NCBI GenBank assembly: GCA_049965815.1
Contig: JBMFVV010000018.1
Coordinates: forward strand, 1-23,050
DNA from: GCA-001856825 sp049965815
GTDB taxonomy: Archaea; Thermoplasmatota; Thermoplasmata; Thermoplasmatales; GCA-001856825
Direction: 5' to 3'
Length of the DNA stretch: 23,050 bases
Position numbers and translations under genes: made by a program. This document shows positions 7,614-15,378 of the stretch, piece after piece. The notes beneath the pieces are model-generated. The model was not told the DNA's origin and did not search any database. It saw nothing but the letters and a program-made list of their open reading frames with translations. Within the stretch, counting starts at the first letter, position 1; each line of letters starts with the position of its first letter.

Positions 7614-8048
7614 GTGCGAAAATTCCAGCCAGACGCATTGGACATAAAGATCTTGGACCTACTGGAAGAAAACTGCAGCCTTGGTTATAGAGAAGTTGCG
7701 GATAAGCTAAATAAGAACATATGGAACATCAGAGATAGAATTATTCATTTGAAGGAAAGGGGCATTATCAAGGCTTGCAAGGCTGACATAAACTATGCGG
7801 AAATCGGATTGGGATGTCGAACGATGATCAGCCTCAACGTTTCTGCTGAAAACATCGATCGCTTCATCTCCTTTGTAAAATCGAACAATATGTTCAAGAG
7901 ACTTATCATTACGACCGGAGTGAGACGGTTCCATATCGAGGCGGTGGGAAAGGAATGCAATGAAATCAGGCTCTATGCTATGAAGAACTTTCCAGATTTT
8001 AAGGTTGAAGATGTTGAATTCGAGGTCATTCTAGATAGACCCGTGTAA
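7614..8048 (+). CDS. Lrp/AsnC-family transcription regulator
   Basis: DNA-binding regulator of about 144 residues. It has an N-terminal winged helix-turn-helix (LDIKILDLLEEN, then YREVADKLNKNIWNIRDRIIHLKERGIIK, roughly residues 9-53), followed by the beta-rich RAM ligand/oligomerisation domain ending in FEVILD. It lacks the histidine/arginine motifs of the AsnC-like siroheme decarboxylases AhbA/NirD, so a regulator is favoured. The frame is open to a TTG at 7599, but that codon overlaps the operator. GTG 7614 lies 20 bases from the TATA box and gives the standard family N-terminus, so a leaderless GTG start is preferred. It sits between the radical SAM genes and probably controls itself and one or both neighbours. 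Confidence 0.82.
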   Translation: MRKFQPDALDIKILDLLEENCSLGYREVADKLNKNIWNIRDRIIHLKERGIIKACKADINYAEIGLGCRTMISLNVSAENIDRFISFVKSNNMFKRLIITTGVRRFHIEAVGKECNEIRLYAMKNFPDFKVEDVEFEVILDRPV

Positions 8049-8062
8049 ATTATAATAACCAA

Positions 8063-8086
8063 CACAATTATTGTGCCTTCTTTATT
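8063..8086 (+). terminator. Palindrome plus T-rich tract after the Lrp gene
   Basis: CACAAT-T-ATTGTG is a perfect palindrome 15 bases past the stop codon, followed by the T-rich CCTTCTTTATT. A weak terminator is the simplest reading. Confidence 0.35.
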
Positions 8087-8189
8087 TCTAATGATCAAGA
8101 ATTTGCCTACAAGTAATTAGTAGTCGCTAGATAATATATTCCGCATGGTTAACTACGAGGTAGTCAGTGATGATGCCTTTAAAATTGTA

Positions 8190-8197
8190 CTTTATAG
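8190..8197 (+). promoter_or_regulatory. TATA box of the SPASM radical SAM gene
   Basis: CTTTATAG lies 23-30 bases before an ATG at 8220 that opens a four-codon frame (M-E-A-D-stop), and 40-47 bases before the GTG of the real gene at 8237. A GGAGG (8222-8226) inside the mini-frame is placed 10 bases from that GTG. A CTAGATA half-site matching the Lrp operator arm occurs at 8127-8133. Confidence 0.45.
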
Positions 8198-8236
8198 ACA
8201 GCACGTACTGCAAAAGAAAATGGAGGCTGATTAACA

Positions 8237-9769
8237 GTGACACAGGGAACAAAAGATGAAAGATTTGGAGTCAATTTCTATGGGTCCGAGAAGCTTCCAG
8301 ATTCGACTGAACTCGTTGCCCAGTTCCAGAAAATAGTCGACAACAGATTTGCGAGATGGATAATGACCAGGATGACAGAGCAGAAGAAGTTCGAACACAT
8401 TCTGGGAGTTTTTGCTGGGGTGGAGAGCCCTAGAAATATTAAAGAATCTACCCAATCAAAGGTCTTGGAGGCCGCATTGAAGAGGGGAATGAAGACATTC
8501 CATATAGAGAATATGGACGTTATAAAGGGGGCTCTAAAGGAGAAATATATCAGGAAAGGAGTAGCCCTGACGCTGAGAAGCGTGGCCAAGTATGGGATAA
8601 CAAAGCCACAGATATTTGATGCACCATTGATGATTGTATGGAATACTACTAAGCTCTGCAACTTGAACTGCAAGCACTGTTATGCGAATGCAGGTTCCAA
8701 AAATCCTGATGAATTGACACTTGAGCAAAAACTGAAGGTCATTGACCAATTCGACGAAGCCGGAGTGACCATGATAGCTTTTTCAGGAGGCGAACCCCTG
8801 ATGAGCCCTGACTTCTGGAAGATTGCTGAGTATGCTTCCAGCAAAGGGATATACACAACAATAGCCACAAATGGAACATTGCTCACCAAGAGTGTGGTGG
8901 ACAGGCTGGCACAGGTAGGTATAAAGTACGTAGAAATAAGTCTGGACTCTGCAGATCCAGCTACTCACAACGAATTCAGGGGTCAGGCGCGTGCTTGGGA
9001 AAGAACAGTAGAGGGGATAAAGAACGTCGTAGAAAAGGGAGTCTTTGATAACGCGATAGCAACCACTGCGACAAAATACAACTATAAGAACATGGATAAA
9101 ATGCTTGATCTGGCAATCAGCCTGAAGGTGAAAAGATTCATTGTCTTCAATTTTGTCCCGACTGGGAGGGGGAAGGAGATAATCAATGAGGACCTCTCAC
9201 CAAGAGAGAGAGAAGAACTCCTGACATTCCTGTATGATAAGTGGCAGGCAAAAGTGGGACCAGAAATTTACTCAACTTCACCTGAATACTCAAGAATCGG
9301 TATAAACAAGATATTGGATGGTACAGGGAAAACATATTCACCTACACACTTCGTACCAATGGACGCAGGTTCTAACGGGATTGCAATGGCAGAATTCCTA
9401 GGTGGATGCGGAGCGGGAAGAATTTATGCTGCTCTTGAAGACAATGGGGATCTGGAACCATGCGTGTTTCTCCCGATAAGGGTAGGGAATGTGCTCAAGG
9501 AGGACTTCAATGAAATATGGAGAAACTCAAAAGTCCTAAAGGACCTGAGAAACAGGGATGAACTAGAAGGGGTATGCGGAACGTGCCCATTCAAATATTC
9601 CTGCGGAGGGTGCAGGGCCAGGGCATACGGTTACTATGGAGATTACATGCAGTCTGATCCTGGTTGTGTACTCAACGAAAAGGCATACGAAGAAGTAGTG
9701 ATCAAGCTCTCTGGCGATGAACAAGTAGGTATCAAAGATGAAAATATTGCTACTATCCCCACCAACTGA
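8237..9769 (+). CDS. Radical SAM/SPASM enzyme with long N-terminal extension
   Basis: A 510-residue protein in three parts. Residues 1-130 are an extension without recognised motifs. The radical SAM barrel follows, with C141-x3-C145-x2-C148 (CNLNCKHC), FSGGEP at 182-187, ATNGT near 210 and ISLDS near 234. A SPASM domain closes it, with C391-x12-G-x4-C409, C447-x2-C450-x5-C456-x2-C459 and C477 (DPGC), enough ligands for two auxiliary [4Fe-4S] clusters. SPASM enzymes mature peptides or cofactors; the C-terminal CGGCRARAYGYYGD stretch resembles the NirJ/AhbD heme-pathway branch, but the extension and the neighbours differ. GTG 8237 has a GGAGG site. The 3' end overlaps the next radical SAM gene by 32 bases, so the two enzymes are probably made together and act in one pathway. 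Confidence 0.85.
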   Translation: MTQGTKDERFGVNFYGSEKLPDSTELVAQFQKIVDNRFARWIMTRMTEQKKFEHILGVFAGVESPRNIKESTQSKVLEAALKRGMKTFHIENMDVIKGALKEKYIRKGVALTLRSVAKYGITKPQIFDAPLMIVWNTTKLCNLNCKHCYANAGSKNPDELTLEQKLKVIDQFDEAGVTMIAFSGGEPLMSPDFWKIAEYASSKGIYTTIATNGTLLTKSVVDRLAQVGIKYVEISLDSADPATHNEFRGQARAWERTVEGIKNVVEKGVFDNAIATTATKYNYKNMDKMLDLAISLKVKRFIVFNFVPTGRGKEIINEDLSPREREELLTFLYDKWQAKVGPEIYSTSPEYSRIGINKILDGTGKTYSPTHFVPMDAGSNGIAMAEFLGGCGAGRIYAALEDNGDLEPCVFLPIRVGNVLKEDFNEIWRNSKVLKDLRNRDELEGVCGTCPFKYSCGGCRARAYGYYGDYMQSDPGCVLNEKAYEEVVIKLSGDEQVGIKDENIATIPTN

Positions 9770-11171
9770 TTCAGTAATAAAGTCTGTCATTGGGGTAACT
9801 GGGCCACCTCTAGGTCTAGCCTATCTGGCGTCGATCGCCAGAAACCAAGGGGATGAGGTGAATATAGTAGATTCCATAGCAATGGATTATACTTTTGAAG
9901 AAATAAGCGGTCAGATTAAAAAATTCGACCCGGACCTCATAGGGTTGACCTCTACAACCTCCATGATACCAGACGCATACAAAGTTGCGGAAATAGCCAA
10001 GAGCTATAATAATGAAATAAAGACAGTAATTGGAGGGCCGCACGTTACATTCACGCAGGAAGAAACGCTCAAAGAATCTCCTCACATAGATTTCACAGTT
10101 GCAGGAGAGGGTGAAACTGCCTTCTCCAATCTCCTGCTTTATTTAAAGGGGAAAAAGGAAATTAAAGAAATCAAGGGAATATCTTACCGTGATTCGGAAA
10201 AAATCATTGTAACTCCACCAGAACAACTAATAAAGGATGTAGATTCAATACCCCTCCCGGCCATAGATCTCCTTCCCATGGACAAGTACAAGGCAGGAAC
10301 AAAGAAATTTGGGACTCTTATGACCTCAAGAGGCTGCCCCTATAACTGCATCTTCTGTTCTTCCTCCCTCCAATTCGGTAAGATCTGGCGTGGTCATAGT
10401 ACTGAAAGGGTTATGACAGAGTTAAGGCGACTGGTATTCGATTACGGCATCCACGAAATAGAGTTCTTGGATGACACGTTCACATTGAACATGAAGAGGG
10501 CAGTTGAAATAGCTAAGAACATAAAGGCTGAGAATCTGGACATAAAGTGGTCCGGGTCGGCTAGAGTAAACCTCTTCAACGAAGAGATTGCCAGGTCCAT
10601 GAAGGATTCGGGTGCTCACACCATTTACTTTGGAATAGAATCCGGAAACCAGAATATTCTTGATTTCATAGGAAAGGGTATAAAATTGCAGCAGGCAGTG
10701 GATTCCGTCAGGAAGGGGAACGAAGCTGGATTGCATACTCTTGGTTCCTTCATAATAGGATTCCCAGACGACACCGTGAAAGAGGTCAAAAACACAATAA
10801 AATTCGCAAAGCAGGTGAAAGTTAAAATTGCGCAATTCACCATAGCTACTCCATACCCGGGAACAAGGCTGTGGCAACTGGCTAAATCAAAGAATCTCAT
10901 TAGAACTACCGATTGGAGAAAGTATACCACACTAAATCCAGTCATGACGCTGAAGAATTTCAATGACAAACAAATTATGGGATGGCTTGGAAAGGCATAT
11001 GCATACTTCTACCTAAGACCTACGTATCTATTGCACGACTTGCTGAGGGATCACGGCTTCATATTCAAGAGGATAATCCCATATTATTCCAAGGCCATGG
11101 TCGCATTCAAGCAGGGGGACGTTTTGTCTAAAAAGGTCCAAGAACCAGTGCCGTCAGTGGATGGACAGTAG
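9738..11171 (+). CDS. B12-binding-domain radical SAM protein
   Basis: A 477-residue protein. Residues 1-165 form a Rossmann-like cobalamin-binding domain (MKILLLSPP, TGPPLGLAYLAS, GLTSTTSM, GGPHVT at 99-104, AGEGE at 122-126) without the DxHxxG motif, as is common in this class. The radical SAM domain follows, with C200-x3-C204-x2-C207 (CPYNCIFC), EFLDDTFT, FGIESGN and GFPDDT. A short helical C-terminal region with YLRPTYLL ends it. Family members methylate unactivated carbons or join and cyclise alkyl chains; the archaeal GDGT ring synthases (Grs) share this architecture. A lipid-modifying role is possible but not shown. The start lies inside the preceding SPASM gene. A strong terminator follows the stop. 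Confidence 0.85.
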   Translation: MKILLLSPPTDSVIKSVIGVTGPPLGLAYLASIARNQGDEVNIVDSIAMDYTFEEISGQIKKFDPDLIGLTSTTSMIPDAYKVAEIAKSYNNEIKTVIGGPHVTFTQEETLKESPHIDFTVAGEGETAFSNLLLYLKGKKEIKEIKGISYRDSEKIIVTPPEQLIKDVDSIPLPAIDLLPMDKYKAGTKKFGTLMTSRGCPYNCIFCSSSLQFGKIWRGHSTERVMTELRRLVFDYGIHEIEFLDDTFTLNMKRAVEIAKNIKAENLDIKWSGSARVNLFNEEIARSMKDSGAHTIYFGIESGNQNILDFIGKGIKLQQAVDSVRKGNEAGLHTLGSFIIGFPDDTVKEVKNTIKFAKQVKVKIAQFTIATPYPGTRLWQLAKSKNLIRTTDWRKYTTLNPVMTLKNFNDKQIMGWLGKAYAYFYLRPTYLLHDLLRDHGFIFKRIIPYYSKAMVAFKQGDVLSKKVQEPVPSVDGQ

Positions 11172-11202
11172 ACACAGTCAAGTTTCACAGCTAACGGCAT
11201 TA

Positions 11203-11240
11203 CCCCGAAAGGGGGATGATTTTTTTCGTTTTTCCTTTTT
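11203..11240 (+). terminator. Strong GC hairpin with poly-T tract
   Basis: CCCC-GAAA-GGGG stem-loop (11203-11214) followed by a long T-rich run (TTTTTTTCGTTTTTCCTTTTT from 11220). It lies 32 bases past the B12 radical SAM stop and ends the two-gene operon. Confidence 0.75.
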
Positions 11241-11404
11241 GTGATACTGATCATCAATTGAAATGACTAAATGATATGATGTAACAGTATTCCTCTCAAT
11301 TTTAGTTCGATACAACTAAGGTTCAATAATTATCCACAATGTTTCCGTGCTGTTGTTATGCTTTACTGTGAACACCTGATATTCTGAAAGAAAAAATGAG
11401 ACCA

Positions 11405-11412
11405 TTTAAGTA
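11405..11412 (+). promoter_or_regulatory. TATA-like box of the NifX-like gene
   Basis: TTTAAGTA lies 18-25 bases before the ATG at 11430 and 21-28 before the adjacent ATG at 11433, which fits leaderless initiation at one of them. Confidence 0.4.
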
Positions 11413-11429
11413 CGGTCATTCAATTACGG

Positions 11430-11774
11430 ATGATGAGAGTAATCATACCCGTTTTGGAAAGGAATAATGAGCATTCTAGGGTTTCATCCCATTTTGGTCG
11501 TGCTCCATATTTAGCTGTCGTCGAAGTTGCCAGCGGCCGAATTAAGTCTTTGAGCTTTGTACAAGGAGAGGGGCCTCATAATGAAAACAGAACCGAAGAA
11601 GAGAAAGGCCAAGCGTCATCCATACATGGAAGGGTCATGGACCTAAAACCTGACGCTATAGTAGCCCAACAGATTGGACCGAGGGCAGTAGAGGATTTCA
11701 CAAAGGCAGGCATTGAAATTTTGCCTATAGACGGCAATACGATATCAGACATTGTACCAAAACTGCGGGCTTAA
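11430..11774 (+). CDS. NifX/NifB-type dinitrogenase iron-molybdenum cofactor-binding domain protein
   Basis: A 114-residue stand-alone domain of the NifX/VnfX/NafY family, which carries Fe-S or metal cofactor intermediates. Family features are the first strand RVIIPV, the SSHFGRAPYLAVVEV segment (conserved xxHFGRA), a variable loop after FVQGEGPH, LKPDAIVAQQIGPRA and the final AGIEILPI strand. No cysteine is present. ATG 11433 gives the canonical MRVIIPV start and is probably the true one. The gene stands alone, about 250 bases from either neighbour, and no nitrogenase gene occurs in the window, so a general metal-cofactor or Fe-S role is more likely than nitrogen fixation. Confidence 0.8.
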   Translation: MMRVIIPVLERNNEHSRVSSHFGRAPYLAVVEVASGRIKSLSFVQGEGPHNENRTEEEKGQASSIHGRVMDLKPDAIVAQQIGPRAVEDFTKAGIEILPIDGNTISDIVPKLRA

Positions 11775-12053
11775 CATAGGTCACCCATAAATCTGGTAAC
11801 ATTTGGAGCCCTCTTACAGGGAGGCCTTGAGTTTATAATCAACCAAATCTTTGTTATAGTGGTGATTCTAGAGCCTGGCTTAAATTTATTAATTAGCCTA
11901 TCTATTGAAATGTTATAGAGAATCGATGATGACTTTAGGACTGACGTATGTTATGGGTTGTTTCAGATGACAGTTGCTCCAATTCTCACCTGAAGACAAT
12001 AATTTGTGTAATTTGGATACTATATCTCAAATAATTGGGTGCAATCATTTTCA
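11775..12053. other. Gap between the NifX-like and first CMD-like genes
   Basis: About 280 bases with no clear gene. CTTAAATTTATTAA (11879-11892) looks like a TATA element. The following ATGATGA (11926-11932) and CTGA (11941-11944) resemble C and D' boxes of a C/D sRNA, but the downstream C'/D spacing is too long to call one. Confidence 0.4.
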
Positions 12054-12071
12054 ATTCCATAGACATGGAAT
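12054..12071 (+). promoter_or_regulatory. Inverted repeat just before the first CMD-like gene
   Basis: Perfect 7-bp arms ATTCCAT and ATGGAAT with spacer AGAC, ending three bases before the ATG at 12075. It could be an operator at the transcription start or an RNA hairpin sheltering the start codon. Confidence 0.4.
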
Positions 12072-12074
12072 AAT

Positions 12075-12830
12075 ATGAGTTCTAAATATGAAGAGGTAAA
12101 GAAGTTCGCTGAACAATCGCTAGGGGAAATGCCTGAGGTAATAGAGCTGCTCTTCGGGATTGATGAGGATTCTGCAATGGAACAGTTCCAGCAGAACAAT
12201 GCTCTTTATCTTGGGAGGTCGAGTCTTCCGCTAAAGACAAGGATCCTAATTGCAATCTCTGTTGCTCTGGCAAATGGGCCAAGGGAGTCAGCAATGATTC
12301 ACTTTAAGTTAGCAAAAAGATTTGGAGTTGATCCGCTTGAAATACTTGACGCGATAAGGATAACGAAGATGGCGTTAATGTCCTCCACACTTGACTCCGT
12401 CTATGAAATGATTGATGCGTATGGAGAGCTCCCAAAGGAACAGGTAGAGAGCTCTGAAGTGGTTTCAATTTTAGATGATCTCCAAAAGAAAAGTGGAATG
12501 ATCCCAGATAGGGTCAAGGCATCTTCTAAGTTTTCGATCAATTTCATGAAAGAGCACTTGAGGGAAAAGAAGGTAATGCTTACGCCTCTAAAACTACAAA
12601 ACAAGGATGTTTATGCCATCGCATTGGGCGTGAGTGCCTCTATAAGGGATAGAGAGTGCCAGAGGGTGTACCTTAAACAATTCATTAGGAATGGCGGTAA
12701 TAGGGAAGAGGCAGAGGATGTCCTTACAACTGTCAGATTCCTGAGCGGTAACAGAGCTTTTGTAAACGGGATTAAAATTCTGGACGAATTGAGGAACGAG
12801 AGAACAGGAGAATATGTCTCCACTAAGTAA
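12075..12830 (+). CDS. Double-domain carboxymuconolactone decarboxylase/AhpD-like protein, degenerate
   Basis: A 251-residue protein with two AhpD-like helical domains (about 40-110 and 150-235). Catalytic AhpD-type domains carry C-x2-C-x3-H. In domain 1 the His is kept (H76, in SAMIHF) but the Cys positions are Pro69 and Ser72. In domain 2 the second Cys is kept (C195, RECQRVY) but the His is Tyr199. The fold signature H-x3-A-x3-G and the following EILDAI helix remain. Peroxidase or decarboxylase activity by the classic mechanism is therefore unlikely. A paralog with the same replacements lies at 13587-14315. The 3' end overlaps the membrane-protein gene by 17 bases. No promoter is obvious beyond the inverted repeat before the start. 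Confidence 0.65.
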   Translation: MSSKYEEVKKFAEQSLGEMPEVIELLFGIDEDSAMEQFQQNNALYLGRSSLPLKTRILIAISVALANGPRESAMIHFKLAKRFGVDPLEILDAIRITKMALMSSTLDSVYEMIDAYGELPKEQVESSEVVSILDDLQKKSGMIPDRVKASSKFSINFMKEHLREKKVMLTPLKLQNKDVYAIALGVSASIRDRECQRVYLKQFIRNGGNREEAEDVLTTVRFLSGNRAFVNGIKILDELRNERTGEYVSTK

Positions 12831-13359
12831 GGCTTCCATAAACAATTTTATAATGAAGGAAATAGTCAAGAGGTATGGAATAGGCCAAGCACAAGAAATT
12901 CAGGGAGTCTCTGAAGAAGTCCAGTTAAGGAGAAAAGATATAGAGGATCACTTAAGGAACCATCAGGCTATGACTGAAGAAATGACACTGTACCAGAAGT
13001 TCGTAGAATACGACAAGAAGCTTGCAGAACTGATACTTGTCAAGAGATTTGAGTCAGGAATTTCGACTCTTATCTTTTTTTTATATTCAATTTTAGCTGG
13101 AATAGCTGGCGCAATCATGGAAATTCTCGCTCTTTTGACAACCACGGGACTGGTTGGGCACGTAATTCTGTCGTTATCCATTACTGGAGCGGTCGTTGGT
13201 ATAGTATTTGCCCTTTACAGTATGAAGAGGGAGAGGACATTCATCATTGCATTAAAGGAAGCATTCCAAACTGACTTTCAGAATACTGATGCCATTCTAG
13301 AGAGCGATAGACCTATTAGTAGACAGGCCAAGTCGCCTATACCTATTCAAAAGTTATGA
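12814..13359 (+). CDS. Two-helix membrane protein of unknown function
   Basis: A 181-residue protein of no recognised family. Residues 1-78 are charged and helical (SEEVQLRRKDIEDHLRNH and more), probably cytoplasmic and possibly coiled coil. Two hydrophobic segments follow at about 82-108 and 113-136, then a basic stop-transfer motif (SMKRERTF) and a polar C-terminal tail. The hairpin topology puts both termini on the same side, probably inside. The start lies within the CMD-like gene, preceded closely by AGGAG, so translation is coupled. Its place between two paralogous CMD-like genes suggests it anchors or partners them at the membrane (inference). Confidence 0.6.
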   Translation: MSPLSKASINNFIMKEIVKRYGIGQAQEIQGVSEEVQLRRKDIEDHLRNHQAMTEEMTLYQKFVEYDKKLAELILVKRFESGISTLIFFLYSILAGIAGAIMEILALLTTTGLVGHVILSLSITGAVVGIVFALYSMKRERTFIIALKEAFQTDFQNTDAILESDRPISRQAKSPIPIQKL

Positions 13360-13586
13360 TTTATAGAAGATCATCAAAATCTGATTTTATAATTATATTG
13401 GCGTTTTTCTATTCATAAAAGAATCAGTCGCCAGATAAGAGAGCCCAGCGCCCATTCTAGCATTCTCAAATACTTCGCATCATGTCGTGACATTTATCAA
13501 TATTTGGCCGAATCCTAACTGATAAAGGGCAAATTTTGCAGACTTTTTTTTAATAGAGATGCTTTATGATGTATTGGTGCGATATA
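13360..13586. promoter_or_regulatory. Gap with promoter of the second CMD-like gene
   Basis: A/T-rich gap. TTTTTTAATAGA (13545-13556) is TATA-like and lies 31-42 bases before the ATG at 13587. Nothing else was recognised in it. Confidence 0.4.
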
Positions 13587-14315
13587 ATGGATAAGGTCGA
13601 AGATATTGCCAATACAGATAACACTGGCTATGAACAGATTTCAGATTTACTTTTCAAGTATACCGAAGACTTAGCACAGGAGCAAACGAGGGAGAACTCA
13701 ATCCTTTATCTGGGAAGAAAAAACCTTTCAAGTAAAGAGCTCTCTTTAATTGCTATTTCAGTTTCATTGGCGCTGGGTGATAAGGATTCTGCTTTTAGTC
13801 ACTTCCAAGATGCAAAAAAATATAAAGTTAGTAGGGAAGAAATTATAGACGTAGTTAAGGCCACAAAGATGATTCTGATGTCGTCGTCAATGTCTTCATT
13901 TAAAACGTGTCTTCCAGTAATGCAGGAGAAATCTAAGCTGAGTTACAATAGGAAAGAGGTGGAGAAGATCGTTAGTAGGCTCAAGAAGGAACTCAATCTC
14001 GGGCTCGTTCCAGAAAGTCTTGATACTTTGTCTCAATTTTCTTTTGAATTATTTACAGAACATTTAAGAGAAAGGACGGAACTTCTAAGCCCTATGAAAC
14101 TTGATATGAAGTTCATATATCTTGTTGCATTTTCAGTAGCTCTTGGCCTAGGTTTTGCAGAATGTATTAGAATTTATCTAAGCCTTTTCTTCGAGAACGG
14201 TGGACGAATGGGAGAGGTTGAGGACTCAATTGCAGTGACGAGGTTCGTAATAGGAAACAGGGCGATAGTATCTGCAATTAATATTTTTGAGAATATGGAG
14301 AGCCTGCCGTCTTAA
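13587..14315 (+). CDS. Double-domain CMD/AhpD-like protein, degenerate (paralog of 12075-12830)
   Basis: 242 residues from the chosen ATG. It aligns end to end with the first CMD-like protein: ILYLGRKNLSSKELSLIAIS against ALYLGRSSLPLKTRILIAIS, KATKMILMSSS against ITKMALMSST, TEHLRERTELLSPMKL against KEHLREKKVMLTPLKL. The active-site pattern is the same: His72 kept with Ser68 at the second Cys position in domain 1; Cys193 kept with Tyr197 in place of His in domain 2. Shared replacement in both copies argues for selection on a new function, not decay. The frame extends to 13566, but ATG 13587 fits the TATA spacing and the paralog N-terminus better. It is transcribed from its own promoter or read through from the cassette. 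Confidence 0.65.
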   Translation: MDKVEDIANTDNTGYEQISDLLFKYTEDLAQEQTRENSILYLGRKNLSSKELSLIAISVSLALGDKDSAFSHFQDAKKYKVSREEIIDVVKATKMILMSSSMSSFKTCLPVMQEKSKLSYNRKEVEKIVSRLKKELNLGLVPESLDTLSQFSFELFTEHLRERTELLSPMKLDMKFIYLVAFSVALGLGFAECIRIYLSLFFENGGRMGEVEDSIAVTRFVIGNRAIVSAINIFENMESLPS

Positions 14316-14924
14316 AAAAGCTAAAGAATGTTCGAAATTGAATATGTAATATTTCCCTTATATTCCAAAAAGATATCAGCATCCTTCCTGAAATTGAGTA
14401 ATTCTGGCTCTAGCTTCATGATCATATTCTTATAAGCTCTCTTAGATGTATTCAATATAAAGGAAAGAGGTAGAAATTGAAGGCAGGACTAAACGAAAGG
14501 TGACAGAAGGTGTTACGAATTCAACCGGGGCAGATCAAGCTCCTATGCTACCGATATTAGTTTGCTGCTATTTTACCACAGGGCAATACTTCATATCTCT
14601 GGTAAAATACCTAGATTATTAGATATCAGCATTAATTCCATTCTCACAGTATGATAAACATATAGTTGCTCATTTGCACTAAAACCTATGGGGCAATGAA
14701 CAACTACCCGTAAATTTTATTTGCGCATACACTCCGTCGTTGGAGTAACGAGACCCTTCTTTTTGGGTGCAAACTTATGGACGTATCGTGGAAGAGGAAA
14801 ACGCTCAGAACTGCAGACAATACCTACAAACCAGTATTAGGTAATTAGAAAGATAATATAAAAACACTGAACCATTAAATGAAAAAATAAAAATATATTT
14901 TAAAGGTAGGTCACCTAGAAGGTT
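14316..14924. other. Gene-poor 609-base gap
   Basis: No family-level gene was recognised. It holds a 34-codon minus-strand frame (14321-14425) with coding-like composition but no homology I can name. A TATA-like TAAATTTTAT at 14712-14721 is followed by two small stems (ACTCC/GGAGT near 14731-14746 and ACCC/GGGT near 14752-14769), a possible small RNA. A T-rich minus-strand tract (about 14880-14905) next to the palindromic TAGGTGACCTA may terminate the stress-protein operon. Confidence 0.4.
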
Positions 14925-15377
14925 TTATGATTCCTCTTCCAAAATATTCTCTTCACCTTTGCCCTTCTTGACAACTATTACCGGTATGTTTACTTTTGAG
15001 ATCAGTTTTAAAGTTACGCTACCTATGAAGAAATCTTCCACGTAAGCGTATCCTCTATGGCCTACAAGCAAAGCATCAAAGTTACCCTTGTTTGCAAGAT
15101 CAATCAGTACCCTCGCAGGATCTCCATCCGCAATTGCGTGGGTAATCTTGCCAGCTTTAATGTTCAGGCTGTGAATGAACGAGTCCATCTTGCTTTCTGC
15201 CTTCTCCTTGGCCTCTGCTAAATCCCCCTCTTCCATGAAGTCCTCTAACTCCTTCATTCCTAAGGGGACGACGTAGACGAATGCTGCTTCGTCTATTTTT
15301 GGGAGGACCTTAAATCCTTTTTCCACGAACATCTTTGAATCAGGTGAAAAGTCTACCGGAATCAATATCCTGAACAC
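14925..15377 (-). CDS. Universal stress protein, UspA family, ATP-binding type
   Basis: A 150-residue single-domain Usp. It has the N-terminal strand RILIPVDFSPDS with the Asp that contacts adenine, and the full ATP motif G106-x2-G109-x9-G119-S120 (GHRGY ... IGS) before the last strand IPVIVVKKG. ATP-binding Usps act as cytoplasmic sensors or regulators of partner proteins. The GTG start is preceded by a GAGG and lies one base after the stop of the permease gene, so the two are translationally coupled. Usp genes often accompany transporters that they modulate, so it probably regulates the permease. The acidic C-terminal tail is unusual but short. Confidence 0.88.
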   Translation of the reverse strand: MFRILIPVDFSPDSKMFVEKGFKVLPKIDEAAFVYVVPLGMKELEDFMEEGDLAEAKEKAESKMDSFIHSLNIKAGKITHAIADGDPARVLIDLANKGNFDALLVGHRGYAYVEDFFIGSVTLKLISKVNIPVIVVKKGKGEENILEEES

Positions 15378-15378
15378 T

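Noticed and set aside
7614..8048. Siroheme decarboxylase AhbA/AhbB, which is AsnC-like and would match a heme-type SPASM enzyme nearby
   Set aside because: The motifs of those decarboxylases are absent, the protein has the standard regulator HTH, and an operator lies at its own promoter.
8237..9769. AhbD or NirJ heme-pathway enzyme
   Set aside because: The SPASM end is similar, but the 130-residue N-terminal extension, the B12 radical SAM partner and the lack of other heme genes argue against naming it so.
11926..11993. C/D box sRNA: ATGATGA and CTGA, then GATGA and CTGA
   Set aside because: The C-D' spacer is short (8 bases) while D'-C' and C'-D are about 19 bases each. The spacing does not fit archaeal C/D sRNAs.
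14321..14425. 34-codon minus-strand frame (MIMKLEPELLNFRKDADIF and on)
   Set aside because: It looks coding-like but has no recognised family, no clear promoter and is very short.
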